From positions 106,483 to 170,482 of the forward strand of contig NVWA01000009.1 in the NCBI GenBank assembly GCA_002746535.1: a DNA stretch of 64,000 bases, read 5' to 3'. How positions within the stretch are numbered: position 1 is the first letter of the stretch; every line of letters begins with the position of its first letter. The translations under genes were made by a program, and so were the position numbers. Positions 25,751 through 34,685 of this stretch are shown piece by piece. Source of the stretch: Planctomycetota bacterium. Lineage in GTDB: Bacteria > Planctomycetota > GCA-2746535. A model generated the notes under the pieces. That model searched no databases and was not told the origin of the DNA. It saw only the letters and a program-made list of their open reading frames with translations.

Positions 25751-26608
25751 ATGAGAGCATCATTTATATTTTATTTATTCCTTTGTATTAATATTGGCTT
25801 GATTGGAAATGATAAACCAATACCAACTAAATTAACAAAAAAGTTAGTTCTCAAGCCAAAGAAAACGCCCTATTTAATAACCAGTTTAACTGTTGAAAAA
25901 ACAGGTACACTGGTCTTGATGCCTGGTGTAAAATTAGCAGGCTCAGCAAAAGGTTCCACTGGGCAATTCTATGTCTATGGTAAAATTATCGCTGGTTCAA
26001 AAAAATCAAAAAGGAAAGTAGAAATAATTAACATGGCCCACTTAGTTTTTTCTGGTGCGGATATCAATATAAGTAATGCTGTTTTAGCTGGTGGTTACAT
26101 GAAGTTTTTAGGTGATTGTAAAGGAGCATTAACAAAAACTAAGCTAACAAGATCTACCAATTCTATTGTTCACCCTATAAGATTGAATGTGCCAAAATCA
26201 GGGAAATTGAATTTTGTTTCATGTGAAATTTTTAACTTAGATATCGACCTTCAATCAAAAAACTTTCCCGCTGATATTCCAAATATGTCTTTCATAAAAT
26301 GTGCCTTCATGACACCTGCTATGACAGGCAAGAATGCTAATCGTCCGTATGTGGTGAGAACAATGCCACTAGAAATGTTGGCTTACGGCAATCAGTGTGA
26401 TATTTTAATGAAACTAAAATTTAGTGCGCTGAATTGGAAGCTCAAACCAACATTGATTAGACAATGGTACTTTTATGATAAATCTACTAGAGAAACCGCA
26501 AAAAATACTGCCGCATCCAATAAAACGTTTATATTAAAAATGGGAAAGAAACCCCTGACAAAGTTTAGGGCGGAAGCAGTTGAGAAAAAAGGTAAAAAGA
26601 AAAGATAA
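25751..26608 (+). CDS. Secreted beta-rich protein of unknown function
   Basis: A signal peptide (MRASFIFYLFLCINIGLIGN) is preceded by AGAAAGG eight bases before the ATG, which favours this start over an in-frame TTG at 25727. The mature 265 residues are rich in short beta-like repeats with alternating hydrophobics, such as LTVEKTGTLVLMPGVKLAGS, FYVYGKIIAGS, HLVFSGADINISNAVLAGG and LNFVSCEIFNLDIDLQ. The pattern resembles a right-handed parallel beta-helix, as in polymer-forming or pectate-lyase-like proteins. The C-terminus is strongly basic (EKKGKKKR). There is no catalytic signature. It follows flhB by 117 bp but has no visible flagellar link. Confidence 0.7.
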   Translation: MRASFIFYLFLCINIGLIGNDKPIPTKLTKKLVLKPKKTPYLITSLTVEKTGTLVLMPGVKLAGSAKGSTGQFYVYGKIIAGSKKSKRKVEIINMAHLVFSGADINISNAVLAGGYMKFLGDCKGALTKTKLTRSTNSIVHPIRLNVPKSGKLNFVSCEIFNLDIDLQSKNFPADIPNMSFIKCAFMTPAMTGKNANRPYVVRTMPLEMLAYGNQCDILMKLKFSALNWKLKPTLIRQWYFYDKSTRETAKNTAASNKTFILKMGKKPLTKFRAEAVEKKGKKKR

Positions 26609-26613
26609 TAAAT

Positions 26614-26639
26614 GGATGTCGATAAATTTAAAGGCATCC
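26614..26639 (-). terminator. Weak hairpin downstream of the 968-aa propeller gene
   Basis: GGATG (26614-26618) and CATCC (26635-26639) can pair. Read on the minus strand, the hairpin is followed by a T-rich stretch, which fits termination of the leftward gene. The loop is long and the stem short. Confidence 0.3.
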
Positions 26640-26659
26640 CTGTCAAAAGGCTTAATAAA

Positions 26660-29566
26660 TTATTCTTTTTCCTGAAATTGTTTTAACGATAATCTCTCTT
26701 CTTTATGATACCCCAACTTAGCGCTTATTATTTTTTGATTAGCTGGGTCGGCTATAAATAATCTGTTGTCCGTGTGGACAGCCACATAGGCACCATGCAT
26801 TAATCCAACTTCATCACCACCAACAGGCGCTTTACTTTTTGGTCCTTGGGCATCAGTATTTCCATAGGTACCAATTCTAGTAATTAAATTCCCTGCCGAG
26901 TCAAGCATGGCTATCGAGAACCGACTTATTTCTGGGGCAAAAGAACGATTGAAATAATCCATTGTAAAGCGAGCATTCCAACAAGAGCAACCAAGGCCAC
27001 CATTTTTCCCACTCCAGCCAACTCCGCCATACATCCATTCAGATCCTATGACCCAAGCGTTGCCAAAACTAGGATTGCTAATATCATAATCTCTTTTTAA
27101 ATAATTTTCAGGATCTAGCTTTAATTCAACTTTTTTGCCAGTACTTAGAATCTTCCCTTTTTTGGGTGGAAACTTCATTAAAGTGCCACTTTCATTGCTA
27201 TGATGTTTTTTCTGATTATATATTCGTGTTCCCGAGGACATGAGATAAATATTATCTTGAGTATCAAGCCCTACTCCATAAGTGTTGGCAGCTAACCCTG
27301 GTACAAAATCAACATACAAAGGTTTTCCATATTTATTCCATACCATAATATAGGGTGTCCCGCCTCTACCAGCAAAGGATCTACCTTTAAAGTTCGTAAA
27401 AGGGAATCGATTTTCAGTATCTTTAAATGAATTTATACAACCAACAGCGATATTTCCATTGAGAGCTACATACATTCCTCCATGATGCCAACCACCATTT
27501 GAACCGGTCATTTTTAATGCTGAAACAGAATCGGTCATTTTGCGATCACTACTTGAACTTGTGTGCACACTCTTGGCTTCATTTCCATAATCCCAAGGTA
27601 CTTCGCGCCATTTTTTTTTAGACATGTCATATCGAATTACATGTTCTAAATTTCTAAGATAAATGTAACCATCATGATCAAAACACATGTCTTCAGCATC
27701 AAAAGGAATTGGGATAACAGTTGTTTTGCCTGTTTCTGGATTTATTTCTCTGATTTGTTTAAATGCTTTACCTTGATAATTAGTTCGCCCTTCAGTTAGG
27801 TAAAGCTTTTTGTTTTTTGGATTAAAGTATATTCTTGGGCGATTGTACTTTGCTGGCTTATTCATAATGTTTTGTTTGGCAATCTCTTTTCCAAAATCGT
27901 CTTTCAAAATTAATTTATTGGCTTTAATAGTAAAGATATGAATATTAGTTCGTTTGATTCCTTTCCTGACGGTTAATATGTTTTCTCGTGTCCATTCTCT
28001 AGAAATCCAAACATTTATATCTCCTTTATTTTTTAGCACTGCTACTGAAAGGGGGAATCCAAAATTACCTCTATACATACCAGGGCTAACCCATTTATTG
28101 AATTTATTTGGTAAATCTAAAACTTTTTCATTGTTGAAATGTGGTGCTGAACTAAAAACCGTGATTTTTGCTTGCACTTTTTTTCTTCTGACAGCTTTGC
28201 TTCCACGGCCTTCAACATAAATCATGCTTGATACGGCATAAATTTTTTGTGTGTAAGGTTCAATGACAACTTGTGATGGATTTGGTACTTTTAATGTGCT
28301 AATAAACGTTCCCTCTGAAGAGTAAACTTGAACTCGATGGTTTAAATGATCTGAAACATACACATTTCCCTTTGCATCTGTTGCAACATGAGCGGGTACA
28401 TAGAAACTATTGTTATCTTTTCCGTTTTTTTCATAAATGGGAGAGCCAAGAAATAGTTTAGGCTTTTTATCACTCTTCAATTCCATTTTGTAAACAGCAT
28501 GATAACTGTGCCAACTTCCAGGCAAGATTATATCCGCAGATGCTTTACCGAATTTACAAAAATGGTAGCCGGCTAGATATAATGTTTTGCCGTCAGGGCT
28601 TAGTGCTCCAGATCGTGGAGTTACAGTTTGATGGATTTTGTTTTGTTTTGCAAATTTTGATTTTGCTGCTGTCATGGCGATAGGGGGCCCGTAAATATCC
28701 ATACCCCCTGAGGTTCCATCTGTAGCAAATCGATTTAAATAGTCCATGCCTAGCGCAATCTTGCCACCTTCTACTGCTAAAAATGATGAAGCATACCAAT
28801 ACATTCCATAATGGTGGTCATCAATTTCTACATGTTTAGGATAATAAAACTCTTTTTTTCTTTTGGTATATCCATGGTAATTACCAGATGTTAAAAATGT
28901 CTGTTGCATAAAGGTTGGTTTGAGGGGCAGCATGGCGCCATCAGCTCTTTTAAGTATGTGTAGACCTTTTACATCTTTAATTTTATTTCCAGGGAAGGGA
29001 TAAATTGTTTTAATATATTCACCGTCGGCACTAAAAAGTTTTACAAAATCAAAGCCTGTGCCGCCATCATAAACATATACACCTTCTTTAGTAGATTTCA
29101 ATACGGGCGCTTCTCTACCTTGTCTTCTTTTTGGATTAGAATATAAATCTTTTTCATACATTGGTTTTATACCTAATGACACTCTTACAGTTAGATCTTC
29201 ATAAGATAAAACATATTTGCCTTGGTCATTTTTGCAATTCCATACTACGGTTTGAGACAATGAATTCTTTTTTAATGGTGCCGGAGAATTTTTACCTAAG
29301 ACGCCACTAATCAAATGTCTAATTATTTTTCCACTAGAATCCTCAATGGCAATCGTTACATCACAATAATCTTTTGAGGTGAATGAGATGGAAATATTGT
29401 CACCAGATTTTTTTATGGTTGGTTTTTTAGTAAATTCATAAATTCCTTTTCGCTTTACTAGTAGCTCATCTTGTGAGTAGGAAGAATGATTAGAGAAGTT
29501 AAATATTGCGATCAAAATACTTACCAAAGTAAATTGGCCATAATTGGATAATTTAAAGTAAGTCAT
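26660..29566 (-). CDS. Large secreted protein: FlgD-like Ig domain plus NHL-type beta-propeller (968 aa)
   Basis: A signal peptide (about 1-32) is followed by a FlgD-like Ig module (CDVTIAIEDSSGKIIRHLIS to SLSQTVVWNCKNDQGK, about residues 60-115). Then come about 830 residues of NHL/six-bladed-propeller-type repeats, for example VYVSDHLNHRVQVYSSEGTF and LFIADPANQKIISAKL. Near the end is a CxC motif (GLGCSCWNARF, Cys 860 and 862) followed by ISRFSIAMLDSAGNLITRIG. The same order of Ig, propeller and CxC segment occurs in the 1317-aa protein at 38644-42597, so the two are paralogues. NHL propellers bind protein, RNA or carbohydrate; an extracellular role is inferred. It is convergent with the beta-rich gene at its 3' end; a Pho-box-like direct repeat lies upstream. 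Confidence 0.8.
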   Translation of the reverse strand: MTYFKLSNYGQFTLVSILIAIFNFSNHSSYSQDELLVKRKGIYEFTKKPTIKKSGDNISISFTSKDYCDVTIAIEDSSGKIIRHLISGVLGKNSPAPLKKNSLSQTVVWNCKNDQGKYVLSYEDLTVRVSLGIKPMYEKDLYSNPKRRQGREAPVLKSTKEGVYVYDGGTGFDFVKLFSADGEYIKTIYPFPGNKIKDVKGLHILKRADGAMLPLKPTFMQQTFLTSGNYHGYTKRKKEFYYPKHVEIDDHHYGMYWYASSFLAVEGGKIALGMDYLNRFATDGTSGGMDIYGPPIAMTAAKSKFAKQNKIHQTVTPRSGALSPDGKTLYLAGYHFCKFGKASADIILPGSWHSYHAVYKMELKSDKKPKLFLGSPIYEKNGKDNNSFYVPAHVATDAKGNVYVSDHLNHRVQVYSSEGTFISTLKVPNPSQVVIEPYTQKIYAVSSMIYVEGRGSKAVRRKKVQAKITVFSSAPHFNNEKVLDLPNKFNKWVSPGMYRGNFGFPLSVAVLKNKGDINVWISREWTRENILTVRKGIKRTNIHIFTIKANKLILKDDFGKEIAKQNIMNKPAKYNRPRIYFNPKNKKLYLTEGRTNYQGKAFKQIREINPETGKTTVIPIPFDAEDMCFDHDGYIYLRNLEHVIRYDMSKKKWREVPWDYGNEAKSVHTSSSSDRKMTDSVSALKMTGSNGGWHHGGMYVALNGNIAVGCINSFKDTENRFPFTNFKGRSFAGRGGTPYIMVWNKYGKPLYVDFVPGLAANTYGVGLDTQDNIYLMSSGTRIYNQKKHHSNESGTLMKFPPKKGKILSTGKKVELKLDPENYLKRDYDISNPSFGNAWVIGSEWMYGGVGWSGKNGGLGCSCWNARFTMDYFNRSFAPEISRFSIAMLDSAGNLITRIGTYGNTDAQGPKSKAPVGGDEVGLMHGAYVAVHTDNRLFIADPANQKIISAKLGYHKEERLSLKQFQEKE

Positions 29567-29876
29567 AAATAGTAATCCTAATAAGAAATTATTAATTGAG
29601 ATTGTCAGGATAGAAGTAATGCAGAGAGACTTGGAAATATTACTAGTTTTTATTTTAGGGAATAAATTTTTGCGTCAAGAAGTTTTTTTTCAAAATATTT
29701 TTCATTTTAAAGTTATTCAATGTTAACACTACCTTAACACTCTTTTATTGAAACTATTTATTTTCAAACATCAAATTGGTTTTATGAATGTCATTTTTTA
29801 AATTTACTAAATACTTAAAATTGCAAGTGATGGCATTATCGTAAATATTTTTTCAATTAAGTAGCTCAGCTTCTAC
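29567..29876. other. 310-bp intergenic region upstream of the 968-aa gene
   Basis: AT-rich spacer between two leftward genes. The only notable element is the 11-bp-period direct repeat at 29722-29740. No ORF or RNA gene is evident. Confidence 0.4.
29722..29740. promoter_or_regulatory. Pho-box-like direct repeat
   Basis: GTTAACAC-TAC-CTTAACAC: two octamers separated by 3 bp (11-bp period), like PhoB/SphR-type boxes where octamers of the form (C/T)TTAAC recur every 11 bp. A third, degenerate copy (TTTATTGA) follows at the same spacing. It lies about 160 bp upstream of the 968-aa gene. Confidence 0.35.
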
Positions 29877-31526
29877 TTATAAAATACAAGTTTTCTCTTT
29901 TAATAAAACATTAAGTATTGAATGATTCAAAGAGTAGTCAACGGTTAGATCAATCAGATGCACACCTTTACCATCCAATGCCGTTTTAAGTATTGTTTGA
30001 AATTCATTATCGCTTGTTGGTCGATGCCCTGTTGCGCCATAACTTTCAGCATATTTTACGAAGTCGGGGTTTTTATAATCTAAACCATAATTGTCAAACC
30101 CTAAACCTTCTTGTTTCCATTTGATCATGCCATATGCGTTATCGTTTAAGATGATGACTACCATATCCAGATTTAGTCTAACAGCTGTTTCTAGTTCTTG
30201 TGAATTCATCATAAACCCTCCGTCTCCACATACGGCAACTACTTTTTTATCAGGATTAATAAGTTTAGCTAACATTGCTGAAGGTAGGCCAGCACCCATT
30301 GTAGCTAAAGCATTATCAAGTAACAATGTTTGTGGTTCGTAGCATTTGTAATTTCTAGCGAACCATATTTTATAAACGCCATTATCTAATGTTACAATGC
30401 CATCGTCTGGTATTGTATCTCTTAAGATACTAACAGCTCTTTGCGGAATTGTGGGGAATCGATCGTCAGTGGCATATGTTTCCAGGTGAGTTTCAATTTC
30501 ATTTTTAATTTTTTTAAAATAAGTGAAATCCCATGTGTCCTGCTTTTCAATATTAATAGCAATTTGAGTTACAGAAGTGGCAATGTCTCCTATAACATTT
30601 AGTTGTGGGAAATAGACCTCATCAGCTTGAGCAGGGAAGAAATTAACATGAATTACTTCTGTGCCATCTTCTTCCATAAAGAAAGGAGGCTTTTCTATGA
30701 CATCATGACCTACATTTATAATTAGATCTGCTCTACCTATGGCACAATGTAAAAAATCATCTGCAGATAATGCTGCCGTTCCAATGTAATCGGGATGTCT
30801 TTCATCAACTACTCCCTTTCCCATTTGTGTATTAAAAAATGGAATGCCCGTATCTTCAATGAATCTTGTTAGGGCTTTGCTGGTTCTTTTACGATTGGCT
30901 CCGGCTCCAATAAGGAGTAAAGGCCTTTTTGCCTTTTCAATCATTTTTACGGCTTCATTGATTTCCCTTTTATCGGCATCAGGTCTTCTGTGTCCGACAA
31001 CTTTAAACAATCGTTCAGTGCATTCTTCAGCGGCGACATCTTCGGGTAATTCTAAATGAACAGCACCAGGTCTTTCTTCTAAAGCGACCCTAAAACTTTC
31101 TCTTATCATGGCTGGTATATTATTTCCATTTACAATTTGTTGAGTATATTTTGTGATTGGTTTCATCAGGTTAACTATATCTACAATTTGGAATCGACCT
31201 TGTTTGCTTTTCTTAATTGGCTTTTGACCGGTAATCATCATCATTGGCATAGCACCTAGCTGAGCATAAGCAGCCGGGGTCACAAAATTAGTTGCACCAG
31301 GTCCTAGGGTTGCCAAGCATACTCCAGGTTTTCCGGTTAGTCTTCCATAAGTTGCTGCCATGAAACCAGCACCTTGTTCATGCCGTGTTAATATTAATTT
31401 AATTTTTGAGTTTTTGAGTGAGTCTAAAACATCTAAATTTTCTTCACCTGGAATTCCAAAAATGTATTCAACACCTTCATTCTCTAGTGCTTTAATAAAC
31501 AAATCTGATGCCTTGATGTTTGCCAT
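29877..31526 (-). CDS. Acetolactate-synthase-like thiamine-diphosphate enzyme
   Basis: Condenses two pyruvates (or related 2-oxo acids) with ThDP. The N-terminal Pyr domain has IFGIPGEENLDVLD and the catalytic Glu in LTRHEQGAGFMAATYGRL. Next comes ATLGPGATNFVTPAAYAQLG with MMMITGQKP, then the central domain (KRPLLLIGAGANR). The C-terminal PP domain has the ThDP/Mg motif GDGGFMMNSQELETAVRLNL followed by VIILNDNAYGMIKWKQE. Length 549 fits a full catalytic subunit. No regulatory small subunit (ilvN) is adjacent, which suggests a catabolic AlsS-like or other stand-alone enzyme rather than the branched-chain biosynthetic one. AAGAGGT gives a good ribosome-binding site. The neighbouring gene is divergent. 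Confidence 0.88.
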   Translation of the reverse strand: MANIKASDLFIKALENEGVEYIFGIPGEENLDVLDSLKNSKIKLILTRHEQGAGFMAATYGRLTGKPGVCLATLGPGATNFVTPAAYAQLGAMPMMMITGQKPIKKSKQGRFQIVDIVNLMKPITKYTQQIVNGNNIPAMIRESFRVALEERPGAVHLELPEDVAAEECTERLFKVVGHRRPDADKREINEAVKMIEKAKRPLLLIGAGANRKRTSKALTRFIEDTGIPFFNTQMGKGVVDERHPDYIGTAALSADDFLHCAIGRADLIINVGHDVIEKPPFFMEEDGTEVIHVNFFPAQADEVYFPQLNVIGDIATSVTQIAINIEKQDTWDFTYFKKIKNEIETHLETYATDDRFPTIPQRAVSILRDTIPDDGIVTLDNGVYKIWFARNYKCYEPQTLLLDNALATMGAGLPSAMLAKLINPDKKVVAVCGDGGFMMNSQELETAVRLNLDMVVIILNDNAYGMIKWKQEGLGFDNYGLDYKNPDFVKYAESYGATGHRPTSDNEFQTILKTALDGKGVHLIDLTVDYSLNHSILNVLLKEKTCIL

Positions 31527-31931
31527 AAATATACCTCTTGTCGCCCGAAAAATGATTTCAATTACATATAATATAGCCCCGAATATCGTCTAATGGAAAT
31601 TTAAAATGGAATCAAGTTAAAGTAAACGTGAATCTACTGTATTTAAACTCATCTAATTGAATATAAGCTTATGTATATCAATGATTTAGGATTTTTAATT
31701 GGCATGATCTTTGTGTCATATATTGTACTTAGTTTTATGTGTTTCAGCTAATATATATGAAGTAAGCGCGGGTTGAAATCGTGAATTACATTTTTAATTG
31801 GTCTAAAAACAATACCAATAATCTAGATTTAATTCAATTAATATTTGATGTTTATTCGCAAAGATACATAGATATTCTTTGAATTGTTGTCATCATTTTA
31901 TTTTTTATTTTAAAAATCATGAGGTGAAATG
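31527..31931. other. 405-bp divergent promoter region
   Basis: The spacer lies between the leftward acetolactate-synthase-like gene and the rightward PHP metallohydrolase gene. It contains a sigma-54-like element at 31700-31715 and an ATAAGCTTAT palindrome near 31664. No coding frame or RNA gene is evident. Confidence 0.4.
31700..31715 (+). promoter_or_regulatory. Weaker sigma-54-like element
   Basis: TGGCATGATCTTTGTG shares TGGCATGAT with the hsp20 promoter and keeps the spacing, but the -12 GC is GT, which usually weakens such promoters. It lies about 215 bp before the metallohydrolase start, leaving a long leader, so this is tentative. Confidence 0.25.
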
Positions 31932-34499
31932 ATGAACTTTGTAGACGGTCCTGCCAGTAAGAACTTTACGCCTGTTTCATTGACAGGAAATTGTAAAATT
32001 AATGAATTAAAAAAGAAAAAATATTTTTCAAATCAATTAAAATCGAATTTAGATAAAGCTCCTTCTGGTGATACGGTGTCCTGGGGAATACCCTTTTCTA
32101 TAAAATCCATTTTTCATGTTGAAAAAACGATTACGATAAAATTACCAAGAAAAAAATCATCATGGATTATTTTTAATCATACAACAGACTTTTCGATTGA
32201 AAAAATTGGTAAAGATGGCGTTGTCTCTCCTCCTTCGAGAGGGCATGGCCGTATAAATGAAAAAGTGGCTGTTTATCAATTTGAATACACTGATGGAACT
32301 ATAGTCGAAGAGGTTATAAAAAGGCGATATCAAATTGGCATGATTCAACGATTTTGGGGCATTAATAATACGTTATCAGTAAGTCATCGCAAACCTCATT
32401 CTTTTAATGCTGCTTTTGAAGTAGATGGTCGAAATGAGATTCCTTGGGGAACAAGTATTACTAGATCACAGAATTGTGACATGGATAGCTGGATGAATTG
32501 GATATGGGCTTGGGAGAATCCGCACCCAAAGAAAACTTTGAAATCAATTACCGCGATACCAACAACTAAAGATTTGTTAATATTCGGTGTAACTGTTGGC
32601 AATGCAAGTCAGCACCCATTACGATGGCATCAGCGCGAAAAATGTGTTATTAAATTACCTAATAGTATTAAAAAGGTGATTCCATTTGATAAGGCGGGAA
32701 AAACCCCATACGTAAATCTAGATATGGGGCAAATAATATCAATGGTTCCTAGGTTGATTTATCCGAATAAAAAATGGAAGGAATCCCGTGTTTTTTCTAT
32801 TCCAAAAACAGATGAAAAAGATTGGGTTGTGGAATATTCAGCTCATCCTGACGCAGTATTTCATTTGGCCAGTAATAGTAAAATTAATTTAAAAGAATTA
32901 AAGAAGCGAGGTACTAAAAACTCTTTAAAAATTGTGGAGCCATCCCATCAACGTGTAAATTTAAAAGTTATTGATAAAGACTCTAAAAAACCAGTTGCCG
33001 TTAAAATTCATCTACACGGAGAAGTCGGGGAATATTTGTGTCCTGTTGATAGGCATCGTATTATTAATGCTGGCTGGAATGAAGACATTGCCCCAGAGCA
33101 ATTACATGAAGGCTTGCATCAGACGACTTATATAAATGGTGATACGATTATTGATCTTCCTGTTGGTAATGTATATATAGAGGTTAGCAAAGGTTTTGAA
33201 ATCAAATCAATTCGTAAAGTTTTTAAAGTCACTAAAGGTACAAAACAAATTACGATCACTATTCAAAAAGTATTGCCATGGCGTGAGAAAGGTTGGGTGA
33301 CAGCAGATACGCATGTCCATTTTTTATCTCCGACTACTGCCCATTTAGAAGGTTCTGCTGAAGGTGTCAATGTTGTAAACTTACTTTCTAGTCAATGGGG
33401 TGAGTACATGTCAAATGTCGGTGATTTCGATGGTAAAAACACCTGGGGCTCGAAAGAAAATGGTGGTGATGGTGAATTTTTAGTAAGAGTTGGAACAGAG
33501 AATAGGCAGCATGTAATGGGACACATTTCATTATTAGGTTATTCTGGCAATATGATTTCACCCATGTGTGCTGGAGGAAGTGATGAGGCCGCTATTGGTG
33601 ATCCCGTAGATGTGTTGTTATCTCAATGGGCAAAACAATGTAAGGATCAGGGTGGTCTTGTGATCATGCCTCACTTTCCTCATCCCCGAATGGAAAATGC
33701 GGCGGCAATAATTAATGGTCACATAGATGCTATTGAACTTTGCTCTTGGGGCGATTTGTATTCTGGTATTAGTCCATATACTTTATCTGATTGGTACCGC
33801 TATTTAAATTGTGGCATTTTTATTCCAGCAGTAGGTGGAACTGATAAAATGTCTGCTGAGACTCCTATTGGGGCTATTCGTACATATGCACATATCCCTA
33901 AGAGTAAAAAGTTTACTTATGATAATTGGATGAGATCCATTGAGAATGGGCATACTTTTGTTAGCTACGGGCCGCTCATGGAATTTAGTGTTGATGGTAA
34001 ACATGCTGGTCAAAATATCAAGATGACATCAAAGGGAGGTACCTTGAGTGCACACTATGAGTTGGCCTCGGCAAATTGTCCGATGCATTCTATTGAGCTA
34101 ATTGTGAATGGCGAAATTCGAGAAGAAAAGAAAATCTCTAAAACAAAAGCTGAAGGGTACTTTTCAATTAAAGTAGATCGTTCTAGTTGGGTTGCCTTGC
34201 GTGTGCGTGGTAAGTATAAAGATAAGCCCGTTATGTTAGCAGCTCATTCTTCACCTGTTTTAGTTTATGTAAAGGACAAACCCTTTAAAGCAGCAGCAGA
34301 TGCAATGACTATTTTGGAGCAATTAGAAGGCACTATGGCTTACTTTGAAACACTTGCCACTCGTCCTGAAGAAAAGCTTTATAAACAATTGAAATTAGAA
34401 GTGACAGCTGCTCATCAAAAATTCCATCATCATATGCATCACATGGGGATTTATCATGACCACACGCATACCCAAGATCACCCAGAGCATCATAAGTAA
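31932..34499 (+). CDS. CehA/McbA-family PHP-type metallohydrolase (about 855 aa)
   Basis: The C-terminal half carries a PHP-like metal site: GWVTADTHVHFLSPTTAHLE (about residue 456 on), NRQHVMGHISLLG, VIMPHFPHPRMENAAAIING and FIPAVGGTDKMSAETPIG, ending with SFVSYGPLMEFSVDGK-like sequence. This order matches CehA/McbA phosphoesterase/hydrolase-like proteins. The N-terminal 430 residues are beta-rich without a signal peptide. The last 30 residues are extremely His-rich (HHHMHHMGIYHDHTHTQDH), suggesting metal binding or storage. ATG at 31932 is better spaced from GAGGTGA than the adjacent ATG at 31929. Substrate unknown; the next gene, transglutaminase-like, follows in the same direction after 186 bp. 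Confidence 0.85.
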   Translation: MNFVDGPASKNFTPVSLTGNCKINELKKKKYFSNQLKSNLDKAPSGDTVSWGIPFSIKSIFHVEKTITIKLPRKKSSWIIFNHTTDFSIEKIGKDGVVSPPSRGHGRINEKVAVYQFEYTDGTIVEEVIKRRYQIGMIQRFWGINNTLSVSHRKPHSFNAAFEVDGRNEIPWGTSITRSQNCDMDSWMNWIWAWENPHPKKTLKSITAIPTTKDLLIFGVTVGNASQHPLRWHQREKCVIKLPNSIKKVIPFDKAGKTPYVNLDMGQIISMVPRLIYPNKKWKESRVFSIPKTDEKDWVVEYSAHPDAVFHLASNSKINLKELKKRGTKNSLKIVEPSHQRVNLKVIDKDSKKPVAVKIHLHGEVGEYLCPVDRHRIINAGWNEDIAPEQLHEGLHQTTYINGDTIIDLPVGNVYIEVSKGFEIKSIRKVFKVTKGTKQITITIQKVLPWREKGWVTADTHVHFLSPTTAHLEGSAEGVNVVNLLSSQWGEYMSNVGDFDGKNTWGSKENGGDGEFLVRVGTENRQHVMGHISLLGYSGNMISPMCAGGSDEAAIGDPVDVLLSQWAKQCKDQGGLVIMPHFPHPRMENAAAIINGHIDAIELCSWGDLYSGISPYTLSDWYRYLNCGIFIPAVGGTDKMSAETPIGAIRTYAHIPKSKKFTYDNWMRSIENGHTFVSYGPLMEFSVDGKHAGQNIKMTSKGGTLSAHYELASANCPMHSIELIVNGEIREEKKISKTKAEGYFSIKVDRSSWVALRVRGKYKDKPVMLAAHSSPVLVYVKDKPFKAAADAMTILEQLEGTMAYFETLATRPEEKLYKQLKLEVTAAHQKFHHHMHHMGIYHDHTHTQDHPEHHK

Positions 34500-34685
34500 T
34501 GTGTAGTAATTCTGTGATAAGTATAGCTGAGCTGTTTTTTTATAATTCTAAATGAAAACTTATTTGCGAAATTGTAAATAATCTTATTTCAATTTTGAGA
34601 TTTAGCTTTCATCATAATATAAATTGGCCAACTTGACAATGGAACCTTAGAATCCTTTTTCAAAACTTTCTTCAAAGGATCTCTT

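Noticed and set aside
29877..31526. Biosynthetic acetolactate synthase (ilvB)
   Set aside because: No ilvN or other branched-chain genes nearby, and sequence alone does not separate it from AlsS-like or oxalyl-CoA-type relatives, so no gene symbol is given.
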